Both the position numbers and the translations under genes were made by a program. Positions 1 to 11,000 of a DNA stretch of 64,000 nt are shown piece after piece. The notes below the pieces were generated by a model, which saw nothing but the letters and a program-made list of their open reading frames with translations, did not search any database and was not told the DNA's origin. The DNA lies in NCBI GenBank assembly GCA_019843655.1, contig JACDQD010000008.1:10884442-10948441 (forward strand), in the 5' to 3' direction. The DNA is from Lethocerus indicus (taxonomy: Eukaryota > Arthropoda > Insecta > Hemiptera > Belostomatidae). Numbering within the stretch: the first letter of the stretch is position 1; the number at the start of each line of letters is the position of its first letter.

Positions 1-3000
1 GCGCGCGGCCCAATGTGTTCGGCCGGGAGCCCCGCCTCCGGGAGAGAACAGACTTGCTGTCGGGCTGACCGGCACTCGTGTTTCCCTCTCGGAGTGTGTA
101 GTGAGCGTCCCGTTGTCCGTCCCACGGTGCCCGGGATGACCACTCGTTGGCCTATTACGAGAGGCGTCCAGCGCGCGGCCCAATGTGTTCGGCCGGGAGC
201 CCCGCCTCCGGGAGAGAACAGACTTGCTGTCGGGCTGACCGGCACTCGTGTTTCCCTCTCGGAGTGTGTAGTGAGCGTCCCGTTGTCCGTCCCACGGTGC
301 CCGGGATGACCAGTCGTTGGCCTTTTACGAGAGGCGTCCAGCGCGCGGCCCGATGTGTTCGGCCGGGAGCCCCGCCTCCGGGAGAGAACAGACTTGCTGT
401 CGGGCTGACCGGCACTCGTGTTTCCCTCTCGGAGTGTGTAGTGAGCGTCCCGTTGTCCGTCCCACGGTGCCCGGGATGACCAGTCGTATACCTTTTACGA
501 GAGGCGTCCAGCGCGCGGCCCAATGTGTTCGGCCGGGAGCCCCGCCTCCGGGAGAGAACAGACTTGTTGTCGGGCTGACCGGCACTCGTGTTTCCCTCTC
601 GGAGTGTGTAGTGAGCGTCCCGTTGTCCGTCCCACGGTGCCCGGGATGACCAGTCGTATACCTTTTACGAGAGGCGTCCAGCGCGCGGCCCAATGTGTTC
701 GGCCGGGAGCCCCGCCTCCGAGAGAGAACAGACTTGTTGAGTCGGCCTGACCGACCACTCGTGTTTCCCTCTCGGAGTGTGTAGTGAGCGTCCCGTTGTC
801 CGTCCCACGGTGCCCGGGATGACCAGTCGTATACCTTTTACGAGAGGCGTCCAGCGCGCGGCCCAATGTGTTCGGCCGGGAGCCCCGCCTCCGGGAGAGA
901 ACAGACTTGTTGTCGGGCTGACCGGCACTCGTGTTTCCCTCTCGGAGTGTGTAGTGAGCGTCCCGTTGTCCGTCCCACGGTGCCCGGGATGACCACTCGT
1001 TGACCTTTTACGAGAGGCGTCCAGCGCGCGGCCCAATGTGTTCGGCCGGGAGCCCCGCCTCCGGGAGAGAACAGACTTGTTGTCGGGCTGACCGACCACT
1101 CGTGTTTCCCTCTCGGAGTGTGTAGTGAGCGTCCCGTTGTCCGTCCCACGGTGCCCGGGATGACCACTCGTATACCTTTTACGAGAGGCGTCCAGCGCGC
1201 GGCCCAATGTGTTCGGCCGGGAGCCCCGCCTCCGAGAGAGAACAGACTTGTTGAGTCGGCCTGACCGACCACTCGTGTTTCCCTCTCGGAGTGTGTAGTG
1301 AGCGTCCCGTTGTCCGTCCCACGGTGCCCGGGATGACCACTGTATACCTTTTACGAGGCGTCCAGCGCGCGCCCAATGTGTTCGGCGGGAGCCCCGCCTC
1401 CGGGAGAGAACAGACTTGTGTCGGGCTGACCGGCACTCGTGTTTCTCTCGGAGTGTGTAGTGAGCGTCCCGTTGTCCGTCCCACGGTGCCCGGGATGACC
1501 AGTCGTATACCTTTTACGAGAGGCGTCCAGCGCGCGGCCCAATGTGTTCGGCCGGGAGCCCCGCCTCCGGGAGAGAACAGACTTGCTGTCGGGCTGACCG
1601 GCACTCGTGTTTCCCTCTCGGAGTGTGTAGTGAGCGTCCCGTTGTCCGTCCCACGGTGCCCGGGATGACCAGTCGTATACCTTTTACGAGAGGCGTCCAG
1701 CGCGCGGCCCAATGTGTTCGGCCGGGAGCCCCGCCTCCGGGAGAGAACAGACTTGTTGTCGGCTGACCGACACTCGTGTTTCCTCTCGGAGTGTGTAGTG
1801 AGCGTCCCGTTGTCCGTCCCACGGTGCCCGGGATGACCAGTCGTATACCTTTTACGAGAGGCGTCCAGCGCGCGGCCCAGTGTGTTCGGCCGGGAGCCCC
1901 GCCTCCGAGAGAGAACAGACTTGCTGTCGGGCTGACCGGCACTCGTGTTTCCCTCTCGGAGTGTGTAGTGAGCGTCCCGTTGTCCGTCCCACGGTGCCCG
2001 GGATGACCACTCGTATACCTTTTACGAGAGGCGTCCAGCGCGCGGCCCAATGTGTTCGGCCGGGAGCCCCGCCTCCGGGAGAGAACAGACTTGCTGTCGG
2101 GCTGACCGGCACTCGTGTTTCCCTCTCGGAGTGTGTAGTGAGCGTCCCGTTGTCCGTCCCACGGTGCCCGGGATGACCACTCGTAGACCTTTACGAGAGG
2201 CGTCCAGCGCGCGGCCCAATGTGTTCGGCCGGGAGCCCCGCCTCCGGGAGAGAACAGACTTGTTGAGTCGGGCTGACCGACCACTCGTGTTTCCCTCTCG
2301 GAGTGTGTAGTGAGCGTCCCGTTGTCCGTCCCACGGTGCCCGGGATGACCAGTCGTATACCTTTTACGAGAGGCGTCCAGCGCGCGGCCCAATGTGTTCG
2401 GCCGGGAGCCCCGCCTCCGAGAGAGAACAGACTTGTTGAGTCGGGCTGACCGGCACTCGTGTTTCCCTCTCGGAGTGTGTAGTGAGCGTCCCGTTGTCCG
2501 TCCCACGGTGCCCGGGATGACCAGTCGTATACCTTTTACGAGAGGCGTCCAGCGCGCGGCCCAATGTGTTCGGCCGGGAGCCCCGCCTCCGGGAGAGAAC
2601 AGACTTGCTGTCGGGCTGACCGGCACTCGTGTTTCCCTCTCGGAGTGTGTAGTGAGCGTCCCGTTGTCCGTCCCACGGTGCCCGGGATGACCAGTCGTAT
2701 ACCTTTTACGAGAGGCGTCCAGCGCGCGGCCCAATGTGTTCGGCCGGGAGCCCCGCCTCCGGGAGAGAACAGACTTGTTGAGTCGGCCTGACCGACCACT
2801 CGTGTTTCCCTCTCGGAGTGTGTAGTGAGCGTCCCGTTGTCCGTCCCACGGTGCCCGGGATGACCACTCGTATACCTTTTACGAGAGGCGTCCAGCGCGC
2901 GGCCCAATGTGTTCGGCCGGGAGCCCCGCCTCCGGGAGAGAACAGACTTGCTGTCGGGCTGACCGGCACTCGTGTTTCCCTCTCGGAGTGTGTAGTGAGC

Positions 3001-4109
3001 GTCCCGTTGTCCGTCCCACGGTGCCCGGGATGACCACTCGTATACCTTTTACGAGAGGCGTCCAGCGCGCGGCCCAATGTGTTCGGCCGGGAGCCCCGCC
3101 TCCGAGAGAGAACAGACTTGATGTCGGCTGACCGACCACTCGTGTTTCCCTCTCGGAGTGTGTAGTGAGCGTCCCGTTGTCCGTCCCACGGTGCCCGGGA
3201 TGACCAGTCGTATACCTTTTACGAGAGGCGTCCAGCGCGCGGCCCAATGTGTTCGGCCGGGAGCCCCGCCTCCGGGAGAGAACAGACTTGTTGTCGGGCT
3301 GACCGGCACTCGTGTTTCCCTCTCGGAGTGTGTAGTGAGCGTCCCGTTGTCCGTCCCACGGTGCCCGGGATGACCAGTCGTATACCTTTTACGAGAGGCG
3401 TCCAGCGCGCGGCCCAGTGTGTTCGGCCGGGAGCCCCGCCTCCGAGAGAGAACAGACTTGCTGTCGGGCTGACCGGCACTCGTGTTTAGGGTGTAGTGAG
3501 CGTCCCGTTGTCCGTCCCACGGTGCCCGGGATGACCAGTCGTATACCTTTACGAGAGGCGTCCAGCGCGCGGCCCGTGAGCCCCGCCTCCGGAGAGAACA
3601 GACAGTCGTAGTGTGTAGTGAGCGTCCGTTGTCCGTCCCACGGTGCCCGGGATGACCACTCGTATACCTACGAGAGGCGTCCAGCGCGCGGCCCAATGTG
3701 TTCGGCCGGGAGCCCCGCCTCCGAGAGAGAACAGACTTGTGTCGGGCTGACCGGCACACGTCCCGTTGTCCGTCCCACGGTGCCCGGGATGACCACTCGT
3801 TACCTTTTACGAGAGGCGTCCAGCGCGCGGCCCGATGTGTTCGGAGACTGTGACCGGCACTCGTGTTTCTCTCGGAGTGTGTAGTGAGCGTCCCGTTGTC
3901 CGTCCCACGGTGCCCGGGATGACCAGTCGTATACCTTTTACGAGAGGCGTCCAGCGCGCGGCCCAATGTGTTCGGCCGGGAGCCAGAGAACAGACTTGTT
4001 GTCGGGCTGACCGGCACTAGTGTGTAGTGAGCGTCCCGTTGTCCGTCCCACGGTGCCCGGGATGACCAGTCGTATACGAGAGGCGTCCAGCGCGCGGCCC
4101 AATGTGTTC
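1..4109. repeat. GC-rich tandem satellite, ~170-bp unit
   Basis: Head-to-tail array. The landmark GCGCGCGGCCC recurs at 1, 171, 341, 511, 681, 854, 1024, 1195, 1365, 1530, 1700, 1868, 2038, 2207, 2380, 2552, 2722, 2895, 3065, 3235, 3405, 3565, 3684, 3823, 3954 and 4090. Spacing is 170 bp for most units, 172-173 bp for units carrying a TTGAGTCG variant, and only 119-160 bp for the five spacings after 3405. The array is open at the left window edge and stops inside a unit at the retroelement junction. It is far richer in GC and CpG than the rest of the window. Each typical unit carries a short hairpin, TCGTA-7 nt-TACGA, and sites vary between GACCACTCG and GACCAGTCG. Because the unit has few stops on the minus strand, long open frames cross many units (one of about 406 codons at 1514-2734). 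The unit length is not a multiple of three and the frame changes at every unit, so these are not genes. Whether the array is centromeric, subtelomeric or otherwise cannot be told from here. Confidence 0.97.
3405..4109. repeat. Degenerate edge of the satellite array
   Basis: The last units are shortened to 160, 119, 139, 131 and 136 bp, and a final partial unit follows. The deletions fall mostly between the AATGTGTTC and CGGAGTGTG landmarks. The other half, from GAGCGTCC through CACGGTGCCCGGGATGACCA to GCGCGCGGCCC, is kept in every unit with only small losses. One such loss converts TCGTATAC-CTTTTAC-GAGA to TCGTATACGAGA near 4070, consistent with slippage between TAC repeats. Edge decay is common in satellites. 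The asymmetry is read directly from the sequence; its cause is unknown. Confidence 0.9.
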
Positions 4110-4213
4110 TCTAAAACCGGGTCTAGCAAAGACCAAACCAGCGAGAGGAGACATCACGAACCTACAGTATTCCTACCCCTCGCAGACCACAAAACAGGTA
4201 TATTCAAATTAGT
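4110..4213 (+). repeat. 5' pseudo-LTR of the PLE
   Basis: This stretch, from ACCGGGTCTAGC to AGGTATATTCAAATTAGT, is a direct repeat of 6612-6719. Shared blocks include CCAGCGAGAGGAGACA, ATCACGAACCTACAGTATTC and CCCCTCGCAGACCACAAAAC. It differs by a few substitutions and lacks a 6-bp GACATA-type insertion found in the 3' copy. It starts only a few bases before the segment corresponding to the ribozyme GAAA box, so the upstream half of the ribozyme-like fold is missing at the 5' end. Confidence 0.9.
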
Positions 4214-4689
4214 TACAGCCCAGACAGGCTAACATTCTAAACGTATACGCAAATCAAAACTGACAAACTACACAAGACAATCGTGAACATTTGGTTTAAC
4301 AACAAACAGTGCCTCCTCTTAAAAATCACGCCCAACTTACGAAAACGTTAACTTCAAAACTAACTCCCTCCCCGCCCAGAAAGCAAAACAAATCGCGGAA
4401 ACCACATGGATAAAATCAGAAATTAGGTCCCTACACATAAAAAAAAGATAAAATCAACACCACACTATACAAACTACACTTAGAAATGTCCAAATTCTTA
4501 CCACAACCACAACTACTAGACTTTATAGAGGAAACCAAAACAAACGCCAAACGAGCCATTAGGAAAAAGATAACACTCTAAACCAAAAAATCTCAAAACT
4601 GACTAAAACTTTATAACAACCCAACACTACAAAATTTCACCCCAGAATCGTAAACCTCAACCAACGTTAAATTCACCCCCTCAGAACAA

Positions 4690-4980
4690 CAGCTACTAGA
4701 AAAAGGCCTGAAATACAACTTAAAACCCAAGAACATATTAGGAATACAATTGAACGTAACATCATTGACGCGGAACTAGCTCTTATCAGTAACCTCCCGG
4801 AACCCCCTAAAAGAAAAAACCAGACACGCGGTCGCTAACCAACTAGAAAAAACCATAAAACACCACCCAAACAATTATCATAACAGAGAACACCAGATAG
4901 CCCGAAAAATTCAACAAAAAATTAAAGAAAACCAGTGCGTAATTAAAAAAGCCGACAAAGGCAACACCATAGTAGCATGA
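4690..4980 (+). pseudogene. PLE N-terminal conserved region, broken
   Basis: In the 4690 frame one reads LLEKGLKYNLKPKN, then an in-frame TAG, and further on VIKKADKGNTIVA before TGA at 4978. These correspond to the segments upstream of the RT palm that are typical of Penelope-like proteins (a '(L)LxKGLxFxPxP' block and an 'IKKADKGxxxV' block). The overlapping stretch around 4750-4830 reads more sensibly in another frame, so at least one frameshift lies near 4830. No start codon can be assigned. Homology is recalled from the family, not searched. Confidence 0.65.
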
Positions 4981-5176
4981 CAAACGCGGAATACAACAAA
5001 AAACCACCAAATTTATCAAAGAAAACAATTACGTAAAACTAACTAATAGCCAAACACATCGCGGAAATAATAAAGATAAAATCACCCTCAACAACAATTA
5101 CACAGCAAAAAACACATTAGAACTAATAAACTCCATAAACACAACTAAAACAACTAGAAAAACAAAATTAATATCA

Positions 5177-5716
5177 TTGGACATAAAAAACTTATACACG
5201 TCTATACCAATCAAAGAAACGATTAAACTCTTAAAATCACACCTGACAAAGAATAACACAATAGAATTCACAAACGAACTCATAAAACTCACAACCCTAA
5301 ACCTTAATCAAAACTACTTCCAATTTAACGATAAATATTACCAGGGTAATAACGGAATCGGAATGGGCAACCCCACATCCGCCATCCTATCCGAACTCTT
5401 CCTCCAAGACCTAGAGGACAGACACATTGAAACACTTAAAAAGAAATACAACATCAGCCACTATATCAGATATGTAGACGACACACTACTAATCACAGAC
5501 CACCACAACCACGACGAAATACTAAACGACTTCAACCTCCTCCACCCAAAAATACAATACACGATAGAGAAAGAAAAATACGACCAAATTAATTTCTTAG
5601 ACGTTACCATAAAAAAAGAAAAAAAAGATAGACTCACATTTGCATTTTTAGGAAAGGTACCACCACAGACACCATCATCCACCAACAATCCAACCACCCA
5701 CACCAACACAAACTAG
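5177..5716 (+). pseudogene. PLE reverse transcriptase palm domain fragment
   Basis: A 179-codon open stretch. Motifs in order: MDIKNLYTSIPIKET near residue 1 (RT motif A, D with the LYT(S/N)IP signature of PLEs), GIGMGNPTSAILSELFL around residues 60-77 (motif B), YVDDTLLITD around residues 98-107 (motif C with the catalytic D-D pair), and FLDVTIKK near residue 140 (start of the thumb). The protein-like reading leaves this frame at the T-run 5645-5649. There the family pattern FRKGTTTDT followed by a His-rich HPHQHK stretch continues in a neighbouring frame to about 5770. The visible end at 5716 is therefore a frameshift artefact, not a true C-terminus. The ATG at 5177 is internal to the original protein. 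Function by family: target-primed reverse transcription. Confidence 0.9.
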
Positions 5717-6061
5717 CGGCACTAAAATACCTAACAGACAGACTAAACAAATACCCTTATCCAGCGAAAAATATGACAAGAACATAAACAATCCCTCAAG
5801 TCCGCAGCGAACAGCGGATATCCCGCCAATACAATAACAAAACTATTAAAAAAGAAAGAGAAACCCACAACGAACCTCACAAACCCAGAAGAACCCCCCC
5901 AAAAATGGGCCACATTCACTTACACTGGCCACGAAACCTACAAAATCACGAACATCTTTAAAAAACTAAAATTCAAAATATCATACAGAACATCCAATAA
6001 ATTAGAAAAAACACATCAGCACACAACAACAGAATAAACACAAACAAAGCGGGATATACAA

Positions 6062-6439
6062 GATAACTGCGGATCGTGCGATGGAGTTTACATCGGCCAA
6101 ACCGGACGAAAAATTGAGGACAGATACAAGGAACATATAAAAGCCATAAAATACAAAACAGATTCCAATTTCGCCAACCATATCATAAACACCGGGCACG
6201 AAACAATGAACATCAAAAGATCTTTACAATTATTACACCCAGGTAAAAAAGGAAAGGAATTAGACATTATAGAAAACCTGGAGATCTTCAAACATAAGAA
6301 AAACAACATTATAAATGAGAAAATTAATTCCCAGAGTGACGCGATATTTACACCTATAATCCTCTTAAAGGATCACACCCACCCTACCACCACACCACCC
6401 CCTTCCGACAATCTGACTCATACCAAGAAAACGGATTAA
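6062..6439 (+). pseudogene. PLE GIY-YIG endonuclease domain fragment
   Basis: An open frame starting DNCGSCDGVYIGQTGRKIED includes the GIY-YIG core (GVYIG), the CxxC pair that precedes it in PLEs, the RYKEH segment with the conserved Arg, FANHIINTGH with its conserved His, and LDIIENLEIF with the candidate catalytic Glu. It ends at a TAA at 6437-6439. The preceding linker (5890-6000) still reads like the family pattern TFTYTGHETYKITNIFKKL but is separated from this domain by stops and a frame change. The key residues look intact even though the full ORF is broken. By family role the domain nicks target DNA for integration. Confidence 0.88.
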
Positions 6440-6590
6440 CAAAATCGGAAGACTTACATAACCCCCAATAACAATAACAGAACACATATATAAACGACTG
6501 ACATAGTGACAAACATTACAGAACATGTAACAGTGACAGTGCAGTGAGGATGCCCAAAAAACATCCAAAGTGCTAACAGTGACTAACACC

Positions 6591-6627
6591 GCTACTGAAG
6601 ATGGCGAGCAGCTGAAACCGGTCTAGC
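6591..6627 (+). ncRNA. Hammerhead-ribozyme-like motif of the PLE
   Basis: Seen by hand folding: stem I GCTA (6591-6594) pairs with TAGC (6624-6627). The core CTGAAGA (6595-6601) fits the CUGANGA consensus. Stem II is weak: GGC (6603-6605) pairs with GCT (6611-6613), including one G-U pair, with one extra T before it. The conserved GAAA is 6614-6617. Stem III is just CCGG (6618-6621), followed by TC, with predicted cleavage after C6623. Hammerheads with very short stem III are known from Penelope-like elements and can act as dimers. CCGG is self-complementary, which would suit a dimer. The weak stem II is the main reason for doubt. No folding program was run. Confidence 0.5.
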
Positions 6628-6719
6628 AAAAGACCTAACCAGCGAGAGGAGACAGACATATCACGAACCTACAGTATTCCCACCCCTCGCAGACCACAAA
6701 ACAGGTATATCAAATTAGT
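6612..6719 (+). repeat. 3' pseudo-LTR of the PLE
   Basis: Direct repeat of 4110-4213 (from AAACCGGTCTAGC to GGTATATCAAATTAGT), differing by scattered substitutions and a 6-bp indel in the GACAGACATATCACG segment. It begins inside the ribozyme-like fold at 6591-6627. The sequence after 6719 is ordinary AT-rich DNA. Confidence 0.88.
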
Positions 6720-7905
6720 GGGATAATTAACTTTCAGAAATACTATTCCCTGGGCGCATGGCAGTTACTTGCACTCACTCATGCTTTACCCGTCACTCTG
6801 AGAACAATTTTATTATCCTGTCTAGTGTACTCTGACATTTTCCCCCGAATTTCCCTCTCTCGTATCCAATATTCTGCCCTCAACTCGGAATTTTAATCTT
6901 CCGAGAACGTTAAGTCGGGAACAACGTACGCATTTGAAATTTTCATATATCCGGTTCTAAACTAAAGGCGTGAGAGATCCATTTCTCAATATATTCTTGC
7001 TTCGTTGAAACAGTTAACTAAAGATGTATTACAGTGGATTATTCTGTCCAGGGGTTAGGCAAATAAATATTTTGAGTACTAAAACTAGTTTAGGAAAAAT
7101 GGAAGGAAGGTAGGTATTCTAGATGGGTATTTTGAAAGTTAATTTTTAACCTTTTCATTAGTGAGGATTTTGTAAAAATGTAAATAAGAAGGATTTTTCT
7201 TAAAAAGAGGAGAACTAAGTCCCCTTTCTTTATTCTTAGAGGCAGTTTTCTATTATTTACAATAGCCATTCCAGAATGATGCTCACTATAAGTTATTTGA
7301 AAAGGGACGGGTGGAAACTCTCAACAATACAGGAAAATTTCACACTGGGTTTTCCCAGAGCATCGGGATTTATAAGTCCGGTGAAAGTGTTCTGGAAAAT
7401 TTTAATGTTGCGGTTAACGGTGTAGATAAAATAGTTTCGCGATTTATATTTACCTGTTATCATCATAAAAATTTTATATTAGGACCGAAGTTGGGTGGTA
7501 TAATTTGCCTTATTGGAATTTTAAAACATTCCATAATTTGTTGTTTCGTGTAAAAATAGGTCGTTATTGATTGATTAAATTTTCAGGGGCATTAAACTAC
7601 TCAATAGGTAGTAAATCTGGGACTGAAGTCTATATAGATGAAATATACCGGTATTTTAATGGGAAGAATATTAAATTATTGATGACTTTTAGTAGCACGG
7701 AACGGTTAACAATTAAGTGCAAGATAGTTAAGTTAATCAAAATATGAAATAAATTTGTCGAATTAATGCCTATGTAAAATCATTATAGAGCCACTATGCA
7801 ATCAACTATTTATAATATATCCAATGGAAATTTGTCTTAACTCTAGGACTGGGAGCCTACAATGATGTATTGAAAAGAACGAGGGTATAAAAGAACAAAA
7901 TTTAC
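6720..7905. other. Presumed 3' intron of the receptor gene, no feature seen
   Basis: AT-rich DNA between the PLE and the TM7 exon. The receptor coding sequence must continue downstream of the donor at 7905 (lower coordinates), so a C-tail exon could be here, but no stretch was recognisable. An 80-codon plus-strand ORF at 7311-7553 has no recognised family and is probably chance. Confidence 0.5.
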
Positions 7906-8099
7906 CTGTCGATTTCCTGACTAGATGGTTCTGCGATCCGTAGAGGTTGGCGCAGCAGCCGCAGCACTCGGTACGGAAGTTCATAGCGTAGGAGCCGTAG
8001 ACGATCGGGTTCATGCAGGAATTTGAAACGGCCATTATGAAGAAAACGTCCTGTATCCTGGAGTCAACCCTCATGGCGCTCTCGCGGTCGAACATGTAC
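7906..8099 (-). CDS. Neuropeptide GPCR exon: end of ECL3, TM7, start of C-tail (AKH/ACP receptor type)
   Basis: A 194-nt minus-strand exon. The acceptor is TTTGCAG before 8099 and the donor GTAAAT lies at 7905-7900. The reading starts with one base completing a Trp codon from the previous exon, then [20 protein letters not shown], then the TM7 core [20 protein letters not shown] and a Cys-rich juxtamembrane segment (TECCGCC), ending after an Arg-Lys-Ser-Thr in phase 1. NPIVY is the class A NPxxY motif, and [10 protein letters not shown] is typical of GnRH-superfamily receptors such as the AKH and ACP receptors. The Cys cluster is a likely palmitoylation site. YMFDRESA and AVSNSC rather than the usual AKHR forms (WIDR..., ACTNSC) make me favour an ACP-type receptor, but this is from memory. 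Such receptors are Gq- or Gs-coupled plasma-membrane receptors for short amidated peptides. Confidence 0.93.
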
Positions 8100-11000
8100 C
8101 TGCAAACGATAGAGACAGTATTGTAAATCAACCAATTCAGTAAGCCGAAGTTTTAGCCACTCCTTGACCCGATGTCACTTAAATCATATAAATATGAGGA
8201 CGACTCAACGGTCCACCTCAGGCAAATGGCTAACGTGCATGTCTTTCACTAACCGGTGTTTGACTACCGTGTCGTTAGAATGAATACCAAATCAGCGCTT
8301 TGAGTTAGAAGAGAGTAATGATATTTCTATAAGAAAAGTCCTAAATGTTTGGTATTATTATTTTCCATTTACATTAGCGTGGGTCTATGTTTGAGAAACA
8401 GACTTAGAATACATAAAATGACTATCAGTTGTTTCATCGTTAAATATATTGAGCCCCTGCGGCTTCCTCGATTTAAGAAATAATTCCGTGGATTAATGGC
8501 AGCGCTAAACGGACGAATACAAAAGCACCACGAGCCCAACGGGGGTTTTTTCAGGACTGTCTCGCACTTTAGCCAACGAGCGGACTACAAAGCCATAATA
8601 GAGTTCCCCTGTGCCCGAAGGGTTTTGGATTAAAATGTTTCACAAAGCTCATCCGAACAGATGGAGTGAGCTCTAATTGAAATCGGAGTAGCCGCCGGCC
8701 GGTCCGTGCTTAATTACCGGCAAGGGCGGCTTCTCTCTTCTCTTCCCGAGCACCGATTGGTGCCGTTCAATACTGTTTATTGGCATTATGAGGACTGGAA
8801 ATGGACACCGATCCGATAATTAAACAACAGAATATTCCATATAGAACAGCTGAGATTTTCAAACTAGAAGTCCAGAAGCCTAATGTTCTGCATCTGACTC
8901 TGATTCCCATGATATCAAATTGTCATCGTGGGATAAAAACTGAATTAAAATTTTTATTTTGAAATTATTTCTAGTTATGAGTTACAAATCCTTGTAGTTA
9001 TCTTTCTCTTATTTGACTCTTTTCGATATCATGAAATGACAAAGTAAAAAACATATATTTCTTTATTCATTCAATTCATTAAGTGACCCAGGATTCATAA
9101 GAAATGAATAACTTAAAATATGTCCAATATAAACATAAAACATATTATACTTAAAATGCATTTATTTGGGACTGGTTGAAGCAGGATATAACATGTTGCC
9201 AGGTTGTTCGATAATAAATGATCATTCTATTTTATAGCTCGATAACTCCAATAACACATAATCTACATCCCCATACTGTTAATACTCAACTTCTGGCATT
9301 CATAAATCAGGATTTTCCATCGTAGATTTTTTCTACGCCACAAAATCAGCGTAAAAGTATTCGAAGTCACAACTGTAGTTTTTAGCCCCGTGAATAGTGA
9401 TAGTCCTATCTGGGATTCTATTCTTGAAAGGTTCTGAATTAAACATTGAACAGCAACAAAAAAATCGGCAACTTTCAAATGTTCGTTTTTTCTTGGAAAA
9501 GAAGTTTTCCTACAATCTCGAACCGAGGGGTGCAGAAAGATTGTAATGAAACCCAGAGCTTGTTACGAAAACAGCCTCTGGAATCTTAAATGGAGACTAC
9601 ATTCGAAGTCAAAGACGTAAAAAGAACTCCTGGAATAGTGTATCGGGGGAACATTTAGAATGAATGAAGAGACAAAATCAAATTGGCTTTAACGGCTGTG
9701 TTATTTGCATATCTTATTTAATTCACCAACAGAACATTAATATTGAATAAATAATTTATTTAATAGTATACATCGAATTTTAATCGAACTCAAGAATGTA
9801 TGACCAAAATCTAAAAGAAAATTGTATAGGCAATAACAAAATAGGATCAAAAATAGTGGAAATATAGAAAGATAGAATACTTTTTTATTAATTATTAGTT
9901 ATTATTAGTTCTTTTCGGAGTGAAAAACATTTAACATAAAGTAGAAAGACTGAAAAACATAAAGTATAATTCCTCTATGGATGATATTCTACTATTTACA
10001 TGTTTGGAGAATTCTTAAGTTCCTGGATATACATTAAAATATGAATATGGATATCAATTTTTACGATGGCAAAATATAATCAGAGGCCCGTGGCAAATCG
10101 TGAACTTTGATCGCTTTGCTGATAATCAGATCCAGTTTAGGAGGACTGTTGGTCGGCATTTGGCAATCGTGTAGTCTCGGCCAATGAATTCCGCAGGTGA
10201 CGGGAATACGTGCAGCTCCGCGTACAGTTGCGGCGTGGAATTTCGGATCAAACCTTAATTGCGTGCGCGGCCTCAGTGTTCAACAGGTTAGGCCTCGGGA
10301 TAGGCCGTGATTTGCATTAAAAGCTAGACGTCATCCCGGGTTGACAACGGATTGTCGCACTCAGGGGGCGAATAATTAAATCCGCGATCTAAATTGCAGA
10401 TTTGCCGTCGTAGCGAAAAAAAAATTAAATCGCTTGCCCAATTATGTTAATTCGTAAAACCGAGATTGAATTTACGGCGTTAGAGCGCAGTTTTTGTTTT
10501 AAATTCTTATTTTCATCGGGGTAAACGCTCGAGAAATATGCAAATAATCTGAGAATCTTGAACCGGATTTAATGTTTCAAATTCCTTAACGTTGCTATGT
10601 ATACCTTCGGGGGAAGATGATTTTGCAAAGGGTCAAATATCTTGCGTGTAGTTAATTATAACAATCTACTCTGACGGTATTGTGGCTTTCCAGAAGGTAA
10701 ATACAATTTGGCATCTCAAAGAATCATCAATGCAATAAGTAAAACTCCTTTCTCGTTCATCAAAATAATAAATGTCTAGCATTCACAACTAAAAATATTA
10801 TATTGTAACAATTTCGTCGATATTTAGGAATTATTACAAACCCGATAATAAATTATCAAACGACAATATGTTGTTATGTTCTCATTAGTGTTATTAACCT
10901 CTGGGACATTAAAAAGGGGTCTCTACGGCCGAAGGCTCTCTCCTCTACGCCACTGTTTTCTTTTTTTTAATATTTTTATTCTCTTTTAGAAGAAAGGAAG

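Larger units (their letters stand above)
4110..6719 (+). mobile_element. Penelope-like retroelement (PLE), degenerate, with pseudo-LTRs
   Basis: A plus-strand element of about 2.6 kb sits exactly where the satellite stops. It has the diagnostic PLE organisation: direct terminal repeats (pseudo-LTRs), a reverse transcriptase with a YVDD catalytic box, then a C-terminal GIY-YIG endonuclease. The coding region is broken by stops and frameshifts, so this copy is dead. The left junction replaces satellite sequence after AATGTGTTC. To the right, ordinary AT-rich DNA begins after the 3' repeat, with no satellite, so the element marks the array boundary or was part of a rearrangement there. I could not identify a target-site duplication. 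The A-rich, T-poor plus strand of the body contrasts with its surroundings. Confidence 0.92.

Noticed and set aside
1514..2734. 406-codon minus-strand ORF and about 40 other ORFs in 1-4100
   Set aside because: All are reading-frame shadows of the tandem satellite; the unit is not a multiple of three and no protein domain is present.
1..4109. CRISPR-like array or rDNA spacer repeats
   Set aside because: Units are contiguous without unique spacers, so not CRISPR. No rRNA sequence is present to support an rDNA spacer.
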